64,000 nucleotides of DNA from positions 54,374 through 118,373 of the forward strand of contig MNCI01029440.1 of assembly GCA_015680685.1 (NCBI GenBank). The letters are read 5' to 3'. Below are positions 48,840 through 59,100 of this stretch, one piece after another. Source of the stretch: Gnetum montanum (taxonomy: Eukaryota; Streptophyta; Gnetopsida; Gnetales; Gnetaceae). The translations under genes were made by a program, and so were the position numbers. Every line of letters begins with the position of its first letter. The first letter of the stretch is position 1. A model generated the notes under the pieces. It made no database searches. It was not told where the DNA came from and worked only from the letters and a program-made list of their open reading frames with translations.

Positions 48840-50080
48840 TGATTTGAAAATGGCTATACAAGGTAATATCCACATGCCCCTTGTCTTGACAGGACCTCAT
48901 GCTAGGATTATAAGACACCTAAGCTTAGAATCAATAGACTTGGAATCATCCACTCATGATATTGCAGCATCCTTGGAGAAATCTCTAGACTAGCTAAAAC
49001 ATTTGGTCAAGGCCTTAGACCTAGAGGCTAGGGATGTGACCAAGGACCCTCTTATTGAAACCATGGTAACTACATCTAGAGGTGAGGTGGAAACATTAAA
49101 AGTCAGTTCCCTACTAGAGCTACAAGTGTAACAAAACATTTCGAAAGTTCTTAATGATAATTTCAAAGTGTTTGCATGGTCATATGAAGACATGTTGGGC
49201 CTAGCCTCGTGGCTCATACAATACAACATTATCTTAGACCCATGTGTCAAAGAGGTTAAATAGAAAGGGTGCAAAGTTAAGCTAGAGATTGCTTTGGCTA
49301 TATGTGATGAAATCACAAAACTCTATTAAGTTGGTTTCATTTAAGTCGTCGATTACTCAGATTAGGTCTCAAACATTGTAATCATACCTAAGAAAACTAG
49401 GAGTATACGAATTTGTATAGACTACCAAGACTTAAATAAGGCTAAAATTAAGGATGACTTCCTACTACATAGTATCGTTCAACTTATCGATACTATAGCT
49501 GGTCATGCCTTACTATCCTTCATGGATGAGTTTTCAAGATATAATCAGATTTGCATCAATCCAGAGCACCAGTTGGAAACTACTTTTATGATCCCTTGGG
49601 ATACCTTTTGGTACACAATGATGCCCTTTAGGCTAAAAAACTTTGGAGCAATGTATCAATGAGAAATGACATACATATTTAGTAATTACCTCTTAGAAAG
49701 GCTGAACAACAATGTTGACAACATAGTAGTTAAGTCTAAGGAAGCTATTTATTATCCCAATGACTTAAATGTAGTTCTCCAATGTTGTCATAGGCATGAC
49801 CTACGCCTCAACCCTAGGAAATGTATTTTTGGGGTTAAAACCAGATGCATGCTAGGTTTTTTAGTGTCAAAAATAGGGATACGAGTGGACCCTAATAAGG
49901 TGAGGGCCATTGTTAACCTAGGACCACCTACAAATCTTAAAGAGTTGTGTGGGTTGCAAAGAAAAGTACAGTTTATGAGAAGTTTTATCACAAGGTTGAC
50001 AAAAAACTACACCCCATGCAACACTAGCTCAAGAATGGGATCAACTTCAAGTGGACAGATCAATGTCAACAAGCCTTTGA
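48840..50080 (+). pseudogene. Element G: reverse transcriptase (Tat type)
   Basis: A possible splice acceptor TTGTCTTGACAG ends at 48892; an open but stop-broken frame follows. FKVFAWSYEDMLGL lies near 49165-49205, ICIDYQDLNKA near 49410-49440, GHALLSFMDEFSRYNQI near 49501-49550 and PWDTFWYTMMPFRLKN near 49593-49640. The catalytic box reads NVDNIVVKSK (49711-49740), where the second aspartate has become asparagine. The connection part LRLNPRKCIFGVKTRCMLGF and ELCGLQRKVQFMRSFI (to about 49990) are typical of Tat elements. Stop TGA at 49660-49662 sits where relatives have arginine. Confidence 0.9.
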
Positions 50081-50510
50081 TAACCTAAAGAGAGAGCTTT
50101 TGCACCTTCCCATTGTTTACCCACCATAGAGGGATAAGCCTTTCTACATCTACCTTGCCACCTCAGACACATCCATTGTCACACTGCTATGTCAAAGGAG
50201 AGATTATGCATCTGAAACCCCAGTCTACTACATGAGCCATGCATTGATAGCACACAAAGAAAAATATAATGAGGTAGAGGAAAACTATCTTGCCCTAGTA
50301 TTCACACTAAAAGAATGGGGACATTACCTGTTTCATAGAAAAGTTAGCATCATATGTAAAAGCAACAAACTTTGGGCTATGACAACTAACTTGTACAAGA
50401 GTAGTAAGATAGATCAATGGAAAGCTATAACAATGAAATTCAATTTACATTATATGGCACAATCATTCAAAAATGGTCAAGTAGTAGCCACATAGCTTAC
50501 GACTACACTC
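50081..50510 (+). pseudogene. Element G: RNase H
   Basis: YYMSHALIAHKEKYNEVEEN and YLALVFTLKEWGHYLFHRKV (50227-50345) match the Ty3/gypsy RNase H pattern of Tat elements, and IDQWKAITMKFNLHYMAQS follows. The upstream part DKPFYIYLATSDTSIVTLLC is near 50130-50190. It degrades template RNA during reverse transcription; inactive here. Confidence 0.85.
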
Positions 50511-50574
50511 ATTGATGATTAGATAGTAATAGAACCCAAATTCCCGGATGAACAAATCAATAGCATAAATCCTG

Positions 50575-50975
50575 TTCCATTAAATTTCAAAGCCAGTTTA
50601 CATTTTCATGGTGCTTCAACTACATGAGGTGGTATCATGACCGCTATTCTTACATTTCCCTTTACGGAAAATTGACCCTTCATGTATCATTTTACATTTC
50701 TTTGCAAAAACAACATAGCTAAGTACAAAGGACTCCTTAGGGGTCTTATAGTAGCTTAAGAGTTGAGGATCCAACATTTGGCAATTTGGGGCAATTCCCA
50801 ACTCATTATCAACTAGATCACCAAGGTTTATGCTTGCAAAGCTTCAGACTTAAAACCTTATTGTAACTTAGCCAAAAGTAAACTAAAGTAATTCACAACA
50901 TTAGACATTCAACATGTGCCTCGTAATGAAAACATTGTAGTAGATGAACTAGCCACATTAGCATTAAATGTGCAA
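50575..50975 (+). pseudogene. Element G: second (archaeal-type) RNase H domain
   Basis: LNFKASLHFHGASTT (about 50580-50625), NNIAKYKGLLRGLIVA (about 50710-50755), IWGNSQLIINQITKVYACKA (about 50782-50843) and FTTLDIQHVPRNENIVVDEL (about 50892-50950) have the order of the additional RNase H found in Tat-lineage elements (K/R-Y-x-x-L, G-x-S-Q-L-V, P-R-x-x-N-x-x-A/V-D-x-L-A). The presence of this domain is the main reason to place G in Tat. Confidence 0.85.
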
Positions 50976-51149
50976 TCACACATGTTTCCTACCTTGCCTA
51001 CCTTAATAATAGAATGCATTAATCCAATTACTCAAGTAGCACACATTCCATCTGTAAATACAATAGATACCCAAGAGTGGTACGCCAACATTAAAGCTTA
51101 CCTTCAACATGGTGAACCCCCACATGGCTTGACATCCACTCATAAGGAT

Positions 51150-52288
51150 GTAATACAAAAATGAGCCCAGAAGTATGTCCTAATAGGAGATAACACCTTA
51201 TGCAAACTCTCCTTTGATGGGATACTACTAGCCTATGTTAGTGGGGAAGAAGCACAAAGGATTGTTAACAATGCCCATGAGGGACTATGTCAGGGACAAA
51301 TAGCTCCTAAGGCTATGGCAGCAAAAATCATATTCTTAGGTTACTATTGGCCTTGCATAGAACATGCGATGTATGTCAACACCATGAAAACCTCATACAT
51401 GTGTCACCTATTGAATTACATCCTACATAGATCATGTGACTTTTCCAATGTTTTGGACTAGATATCATAGGACCTATCACACCTAAGTCTTCCATAGGAC
51501 ATAGATTCATTATTATCACAACCAAATACTAGTGGGTAGAAGGTATTCCCCTTAGAAAGACCACATCCTAATAGGTTTTCCAATTTATCCTAAATAACAT
51601 AGTAACAAGGTTTGGTCTTCCCATGACTATTGTGATGGACAATGGGCCACAATTTAGTAGGGTGCAAACCAAAACCTTTTTCGACAACCTTGGCATCAAA
51701 CACTATTTTTCATCACCATACTACCCATAGGTGAATGGTCAAGTAGAGGCAACAAACAAAGCCATCATTAACCTTCTGAGAAAGATGCTTAGCAGTAGCA
51801 AGAGGTGATGACATGAGTAAATCCTATACATGTTGTGGGCTTTCTGTATGACATGTATGATAGGTACAAGTAAGAATCCTTAAAATCTTCTTTATAGATC
51901 TGAAGCGATGTTACCTCTTGAATTATAGGTTCCATCACTTTGGATGATCCTTTCAAACATTGTAGACAAGACTCAAAACAAAAATTCAAGGATCATTGAT
52001 CTTGACTCTGTAGAGGAGGAGCATGCTCAAACACTTAGTTGTATCAAATGGTACCAGGATAAACAATGGAAAAAGCACTAGTGCAACTTACATCAATGAC
52101 TAATTAAAAAGGGCAAATTAATCTTCAAGGCCATTCGTGAGCTAGTTAGAAAATTCTCATCCAACTGGAAAGGCCCTTTCATAGTCATGAAAGCCTATGA
52201 AAATGTAGTGTTCAAATTGGCCGATGTAGATGGCAATGAGTTCGCAAATCCTGTTAATCACTTGTACCTCAATCCATACTATGTTTGA
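51150..52288 (+). pseudogene. Element G: integrase
   Basis: Zinc-finger part with HEGLCQGQIAPKAMAAKI and GYYWPCIEHA (about 51275-51365). Core with GHRFIIITTKY, FGLPMTIVMDNGPQF (about 51612-51656) and NGQVEATNKAIINLLRKM (51737-51790), retaining the D-N-G and E motifs. C-terminal part with SNWKGPFIVMKAYENVVFKL (about 52160-52220) and ending NPYYV with a stop at 52286-52288. A TAG at 51728-51730 stands where relatives have glutamine. The minus-strand frame at 51789-51989 is a shadow. Confidence 0.85.
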
Positions 52289-52334
52289 CACAAAGGATTA
52301 CATCCAAGATAAAGCAAGGTAAGCAAAAACATCC

Positions 52335-52605
52335 ACTATGATGTAAAACTGGCACAGATAGTCTGTAATGACTATAAACTGGCACAACTCATCTACTATT
52401 ACATTAAACTAGCACAAAATGTCCTTAGGGTATGACATAAAACTAGCATCCACCACATGGTCTGCAACTACCTAAAATTGACCATCCACTATCTGCTACA
52501 ATGTTAAACTAGCACAGCAGTCTACCAAGACCTTAAACTGGCACATCAGTCTGCTGGGAGCTTAAACTAGCACATTCAACACTTTACCAAGACTTTAAAT
52601 TGGGT
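52335..52605 (+). repeat. Element G spacer repeat 3 (after integrase)
   Basis: About eight units of roughly 30-35 bp with the core 'tctgctatgaccttaaac' + 'tggcac' (for example near 52345, 52375, 52410, 52445, 52505, 52540 and 52570). Same core as spacer repeats 1 and 2. Confidence 0.8.
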
Positions 52606-54051
52606 CTGTAGTGCAATGCTTCCTAGCCCACAAGTGTGAATCTTGTGAACAAGTGAGCATGCTCACTTTCAAATAGCCTAGATAGCATGAGGTGGGACAT
52701 TGCAGTTCTAGAATATAGTTCACATTGCTAAGGAAAAACTTGCTAGAGTACATGCAATGTAATTTCCCCTATCATCTTGCTGATCTTCTATAGATGTCGT
52801 TTGATATCTTGCTAACCTTCCGAAGCTACTGATACCATAGCCAATCATCCTGGTAGTAGCTCTTGTCATAAACACCTATTGTTAGAGTCCTAGAACTATT
52901 GTGGCCTAGCCACAATGTTGCCATCCTCCAGCCCTCGCCATCATCTGAGTTTAGCTATTAGTCTTCTCACCTTGTAGCTAGACTGCATGATGTTTTCCTT
53001 GGATGAGGAATCCTCAACACCTGCATCACCGCTGCTCCTAGCCTCTTCAGTGCGAACCTTTCTAGCCAACCACTGCTAGAACCACTATTGGCCTTCCTAC
53101 TTTAGACATTGTGCATGTCAAGCACAACACTTGCCACTTTAGCAGTGTCCAAAGCAAGCAGGACTTTTCCCTCACTTCACTTCATGGTTATTTTTTCTTT
53201 TTTTTCTCTCTGTTGTGTTTGTAAGATACAAGACAAGATGGCATCATTCAGAGATGTGTTTTTCCTTGAGATCAAAACACTACATTATTCCAAAGTGATC
53301 GCTCTAATTAGCTTATCTACTTGGGAGTGCACACCCTACTCTCCCTTTCAACCAACTTAATCCTCCATTCCCTATACCCACAAGTTCTCATATCCTCTTC
53401 TCAAGTTTCCTTGACACACATGAATCCCTTTCACATGCTCAACTGCCAAGTCCATGATGATCATAATGCAACTCGCCCCATGGGAAGCATCTGTAGGAAG
53501 GTCAAAGCCCCACATAGATGTAACATAACTCATCGTGGGGAGGAAACACCTATCCTAGAACAAAAACAAGGTTTTTTTGCAAGTGAATGTGGATGTACAA
53601 CAAAGGAAAAGCACAAAAACATAAAAGAGTGAAAAAAAAACAAAAAAAGGAAGACAAATGCCTAAAAATGGCACCATAACTACTTTACAATCTCTTTGGC
53701 CATAAATTGACCATATCCAAACACTCAGATGAGAGGTCAAAGGCCAAAAAAAAAAGAGAAAGATACCCATGCATATTGACTCTCTCACAAGCACCTGAAC
53801 AAGGGATCACGCTATGACAAAAATTTTGCAAAGTGTCACATGTTACATTCATCCCTTTCCCAAACCTGTTTCCTCAAATCTATCCATTTCCCCCTTATCC
53901 TACATTTTCCTCCAGGAACTCTGAAACGTAGTGAAGCATCATCTGAGTGGGCACTGAAGAGCAATGTTGGTGTTTTTTTCTTCATGGTATTTCATATTCT
54001 TTGTTGACATCTCTCGAGTAGGTCCTCCAGATGTCAACAAAGAAGGGCCAT
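52606..54051 (+). other. Element G 3' untranslated region with polypurine tract
   Basis: Non-coding. The last 390 bp align with 1085-1462 of element A. Purine-rich runs are near 53580-53665 and 53738-53762. CAAAGAAGGGCCA at 54038-54050 abuts the LTR and is the likely polypurine tract that primes plus-strand DNA. The open frames at 53109-53632 show no domain. Confidence 0.6.
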
Positions 54052-54840
54052 TGAAACACCATAAATTTTGGGACTCTCATGATTTAGCCGTCCCAAAATT
54101 TGGGTAAGGATCCCTACAAGCATGATGTCATGTTAGATCATGCAGATGACATGACACCTTAGAAGTCCTAACACCTACAAAGCTACTTCCAAGTCTACCT
54201 ATCACCCTCTGTAGCATAGTGAACATGGCACCTAGCCACAAGACTAGTTTGCATGAAAAAGGCACTAGTGGTATACCAAATAGTCTGGCAAATTCTCTAT
54301 TTCCCAGGCTAATAGGCTTGCTACACCCTCTAGCTTGCCCAATTTGACACTTGAACCAGTTTACAGTCTACCTATGGACCATGCTAGGAGCTATGGAAGG
54401 TTTTTGGGGTGGACTAAAGAGTTCAATAAGTTTTCTAACTGTGAGACCTACTATGCTACACTATGCTACATAGCATAGTAGGCCTTGAAAAGACTGATCA
54501 GGCTCCAAAGATTCAGATTGATGACAACTCAGTCCTCCAAGATATCTTCCCCACTTCATCCTTAATGCATGAGCAACAAAATGTAGAAAAATATGGTGAA
54601 TTTTGTTAGAAATAATTTTAATTTGAGTGCTATAGTGTGCTATGGTACATAGCATAGCACAACGTACCAGGGATGTACTCTGACAATACTCCTACTCAGA
54701 TAGCTTTGATGGAGTAACTATATTTGTCCATTTTTCAACCATTAAATAGGTTTGCTCTACTACCACACTAGGAAATGATTGACATTCTGTGATAAAATGT
54801 TTACAAAGTAAGTCATAATTTGGGCCAATCTGGGTGCTAT

Positions 54841-54875
54841 GCTATGCTACGCTACACAATGTAGCATAGTGTAGC
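54841..54875. repeat. LTR inverted repeat, about 15 bp arms
   Basis: GCTATGCTACGCTAC, five-base loop ACAAT, then GTAGCATAGTGTAGC. The arms differ only by transition-type mismatches, mostly at former CpG sites. Confidence 0.75.
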
Positions 54876-55210
54876 AGGGTTAAAACGCACAAAGGTTCCT
54901 TGCCAAGTGATCCCTAGCAACGGGATTACACTTGGCCATAATAAGACCTTCAAGAGCACTTGTCCCACTTTGCCCCTAGGTTCCAAGAAAAATTTCTTGA
55001 TAAAGCATTGCAAATCAAGTAAGGATGCATGTCACACTAGCTGCTACACTAGATAGCATAGCAAGAACACAAGCATGAAAGTGTTCCAAGCATGAACTCC
55101 ACAAGTCCTAGGACCTTTTAGCATAAAAGATAAGGTTGCAGTTGCTTGTCTCGACAGGCCTCAGATAGGTATTTTTTGGCTCTCAGTGAAGGTTCCTCTT
55201 AGACTAACGG

Positions 55211-55248
55211 CTATGCTATGCTACACTACGTACTGTAGCATAGCATAG
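55211..55248. repeat. LTR inverted repeat, perfect 15 bp arms
   Basis: CTATGCTATGCTACA, eight-base loop CTACGTAC, then TGTAGCATAGCATAG. The best preserved of the family. Confidence 0.9.
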
Positions 55249-55697
55249 TGTGTGAATGTTTATGTTGTGCCCATATGCTAGGAAATGTAAGTAGCATAAC
55301 ACTCATGTGAAAGCATCAAGACATCTCTAGTTAGCTCTAAAACTTGTTGGCAATAGTCACTCCCATCCAAGCATTTCTTAATAGACAGAATCAAGAAGTT
55401 TTCTTTGTTTTGCACCCCCCTAATTATCCCCAAAGTTGTTCCTATGCTTGAACCTACTTGCAAGAGTAGGGAAGACATAGTCCTATAGCACATGCTTCAC
55501 TTTGCATTCATTATTGACATTCCTTGTAACAAAAAATGGTAGTTAACTAGATTTTGGCACATACAGCTTGAACGGTATGGTCATACTGTAGCAAGTTTCA
55601 CAAAACATCACACAGTAGCATGGCACAGTCACATTTGCACCTTGTGGAACCTAGGACACGTGGCATCCAAACCACATTTCTCTCCCACCTTTGGCTC

Positions 55698-55705
55698 TAT
55701 AAATA
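55698..55705 (+). promoter_or_regulatory. TATA box of the element G 3' LTR
   Basis: CTCTATAAATACCCC, same as in the 5' LTR and in element A. Confidence 0.75.
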
Positions 55706-56280
55706 CCCCAATGAACAATGTTCAAAGGGTTTGCTTTCGGTTGGCTTTTAGTTGCCTTCTAGAATTCTTGGCTTTTGTACTATGCTTTCTTACGATTGGA
55801 ATTTTGGCATTTTGGCTTTCTGGCAATTAGCTTTGGCGAGGAGACTATCAAGCAAAAATTTCTTGTTATCAAGATTTTGACAATAGTTCCAAGACCTATG
55901 ACCATAATGCTTCATTGTAAGTTATGCCTATCCACACTACACATCAGTTGTACATCTTCAGCCAAACAAAGATCAAGTCCCCCGATCTTGGGATGGTGCA
56001 CTTTCTCACTAAAGCTTGTTTCATTTTATTTTTCAATCATCATATTTTGCATAATTTCTTATTTTTTTACATTTATCACTTAATTCATACATAACATATT
56101 TAAAATAATTGTTTGCAAAAGGTTATTTTACACCGATTAAGTCCCTATCTGATCAACCAAACCGTTTAGGGCACTCTATTTTCATTTTTAGTCTAGCATG
56201 GCCCTCATGCAAATTCAGGGTTGGGCTGTATGCCCAGTAACCTCTCAGTGTTCTAGCCACTAATGTTTTTGGTTGCTACA

Positions 56281-56285
56281 ATGAT
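56281..56285. repeat. Target site duplication of element G, right copy (ATGAT)
   Basis: ATGAT, identical to 37724-37728. Confidence 0.9.
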
Positions 56286-57194
56286 CTTTCCATGGTACTG
56301 CTGGCTTGAGCAACTTAGAGAATGAACCATTTTTGGCTCTCTTAGGAATGTTATTGGTGTAACCCAAGATTCTAGATTGCTTGCATAGCCTCCTAATCAG
56401 GAAAGGGAATGGATGTGTTGGCTTCCTTGCATTTATTTTCTTGAATTGGCATTGAATCTACATGAAGTATAATTGGGCAAGGTTGACATTGTATTTACCC
56501 ATTAGAATTGCACTTCCTTTGGCTATGTATGTTGGTATTTTTCATAGCCCTTTAGTGATGAAGAGATGCTATGTGTTGATTTTGAAGTAAATTCTATCCT
56601 CTAGAGTTAGCTCATTGTATATTTTGTCTTCTTTATTATATGCCCATCCTTGTTTCTATGTCAGATCTTATGGATAGGTATGCTACTTTGGCCCCAACAT
56701 TGGGTATGTTTAGAGCTTCTGCAATGACTTTAATTGAGTAAGAAATAGACATTCCACCAATATTGATGGTGGTGCCCTCCTCTTTCTTATGCTAGAATTG
56801 GTACATCTCACTGAGGTACCATTCACCACTTTCAGAAAGGATGTGCCATAAAGGCAATTCTTGAAGCTAAGTTCTATCTACCTCAAGGCTAAATTCCATG
56901 AATGGTCCAAAGTTCATTTCCATGATGACTATGGTCAACATCGATCACCCATAGATGACTTGAAGGCATTCTTGGAATAGCACATTTTCACTACACTTGA
57001 GCTTGTGGTTCTATAACCTTCACCTTGATTGATTTTCCTATAATAGGGGCTTCTTGATGAATGCTAATTTGTTTGACCTCCTATTTATCATGCTTAGCTA
57101 GTAGACCTTGTTATCCTAGTTGACCTCTATCATCCCTTAGGTATTTCCTTGCCTCCTATGAAGGTCCTCCTTGTCCTCCTCTTTTTGGGGCCAT
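56286..57194 (-). pseudogene. Element D second gene, 5' part: unknown, plant-transposon-protein-like
   Basis: Opens with MAPKRGGQGGP at 57194, a basic start. Readable parts are HILSESGEWYLSEMYQF (about 56848-56798), YNELTLEDRIYFKIN (about 56618-56575), IPTYIAKGSAILMGKYNVNL (about 56545-56485) and RKPTHPFPFLIRRLC (about 56425-56380). The layout recalls the 'putative plant transposon protein' domain seen in many plant elements (a shared '..FPFLI..LC' style end), but this is a weak resemblance. It ran on into 37723-35900 before G inserted. Stops present. Confidence 0.5.
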
Positions 57195-59100
57195 CTACAA
57201 TCAATTAAGGATTTTTGTTTTATAATGTGTTTTTTGTTTATCAACAATAGGTTTATACCTTACTTCTGTCCTTAGTTTCATTAAGTTCTTAGTTCATGTG
57301 ATTGTTGGGTTAGTAGAACTTTAAGAAATATTTCCCTAAAAGTCTTGACTTTATTCATAACCCTTCATAATTGACTTCTTTTTCCTTATGTATTATGTAT
57401 AATGACTGTTATGATTCCTTAGGGGGTATTAATTAAAGATTCCAACATGCATACAACTGATTATTCATTAAAAAGATAAAGTTTTTCAACATTATTACCC
57501 TTATGATACCTTGTAGGAAAGAGAAAATTTTGAAAATTAGTACAAGTGTTTCATACAAGCACCCCCAACAAAATTGAGCACTCTAGAATCAAATAGGTTT
57601 GAAAACCACAAAAGTCAAAGCAATATGGAGCTAGATATCACATATGGAAGTTGGATGCATAGAGCTCTTAGTCAAGAGAGAAAAATGCAAAAACTTCCAA
57701 CACTATTATTAATGAAATGATATCTAAATAATTTCAAAGGCCACATTTATACTTTTTGTTGGACCCAATATCGACATCCCTTCCATATTTGTTAGCCAAT
57801 ATTAAAGGCCTTAGATTTGCATTTCATGGAAATAGTCAGTATGGGAAATGAACCTTTGTGATTGGTTAGAATATTTAATGTAGAGTCCAAAGTTTTGAGA
57901 TAAGTGAAAATACACATTTTGGCACTGATAATGTTGGAAAATGAAACCATAGGAATTAAAACTTTGAAAGATGTAAGAAAAGGGTATTGAATCCATGATA
58001 TAAAACAAATAGGTTGTAAGATCAGGGAAGGTTTTGAAATTGACATTTATGAATTTAGAAGGATCAAGATGATGTGGTTGTGTTAGAGAAGTACAAGTTA
58101 CAATAGTTAGACAAGTGGATCCACCCCAAAGAATGCTCTATCCTTTAATTCCCTCATATCACCACACCTAAAAATGTCCATAGGTGTTGAAGTGGTTAAA
58201 TGCAACACATACCTATTTAATAAAACATACATGTTAGAACCACCAATTTGAGAAAATAACTCTATGTTACAAAAAACCACAAGTTATGATCATACAAACA
58301 TTGAGATGAATGGATTCTAGAACGGATTATAGCAATTGGAACATGAGGTGCCTTACCATAGGCATAATGAATGCTTGTGTGTTATTAATGGTTAAAGTAA
58401 TTATTAGCCCTTCTTTCCAAGATTTAAACCAGGTACAAACCACTTTCCAATGACATTGCATTATTTTATCTCTCAGATTTACAACCATAAGACTACCACC
58501 ATTGCAAGAAGTATCATCACTTGGCATTTTAACCAAGGAAGGATTTTATTCATGGAATTTTTCTTTTGGTTTCTAAGGAGTTTAGGAATGGGTAACCTGT
58601 ATTTCTAGTGACATGGTATGGTAGCACTTATTTTACTCTTACTCCCATTTTTTGTTAGATGTACAAGAATATAATTACAATATTAGAAACATGATTAAAC
58701 ATATAGAAGTGGTCAAAGAGATTTCACAAGTTCTCTTGATGTCACACCCTTTACATTCCCCCTTGGGTCTTCACTTTTCTATCCAGGAACATTGATTATG
58801 AGTTTATTCTTAGTTTGATTATGGAAAATAATATCATTATGACCATAGTAAAAACCTCTTATAATGGGATGAATGGATGGATGATGTGGCCTTACTATCT
58901 ACATAATCAATCCCTCATGACTTTGATAACATAGATAAAACATCACCTTATTGGGCTACATCTTATCATTTTATTTACAATCAAGATTAATGACAAAGGA
59001 AATATAAAAAAAGTGTGGAAAAGGTTGAAAAAAATGAGAAAAATTTATATCAAGAAATGAGAAAATGATAAAAAATGTAAAACAAGCAGATGAAAAACAC
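57195..59100 (-). other. Element D region between gag and the second gene; no pol seen
   Basis: Where protease, RT, RNase H and integrase would be expected I find none of their motifs on the minus strand. Short stretches near 58110-58130 ('agtggatccaccccaaag') and 58585-58620 resemble the post-pol region of element B (19280-19300, 19745-19780), as if gag had been joined to post-pol sequence by loss of pol. The open frames at 57792-58536 have no domain. Confidence 0.45.

Larger units (their letters stand above)
37729..56280 (+). mobile_element. Element G: 18.55 kb Tat/Ogre-like LTR retrotransposon with an antisense gene
   Basis: Bounded by TGAAACACC...GCTACA, with a perfect ATGAT target duplication. 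Contents are 5' LTR (3' end lost), gag, protease, spacer repeat 1, antisense gene, spacer repeat 2, RT, RNase H, second RNase H, integrase, spacer repeat 3, 3' untranslated region, 3' LTR. The double RNase H, the RT wording and the great length fit the Tat lineage (Ogre group). All frames are broken, and the second RT catalytic aspartate is replaced by asparagine. Confidence 0.9.
54052..56280 (+). repeat. Element G 3' LTR (2.23 kb)
   Basis: TGAAACACC...TTGCTACA, complete. It carries five inverted-repeat sites in U3, a TATA box at 55698-55705 and the conserved 'tcttgggatggtgcacttt' block near 55986-56005. The ends match the element A LTR. Open frames inside are LTR sequence. Confidence 0.9.
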
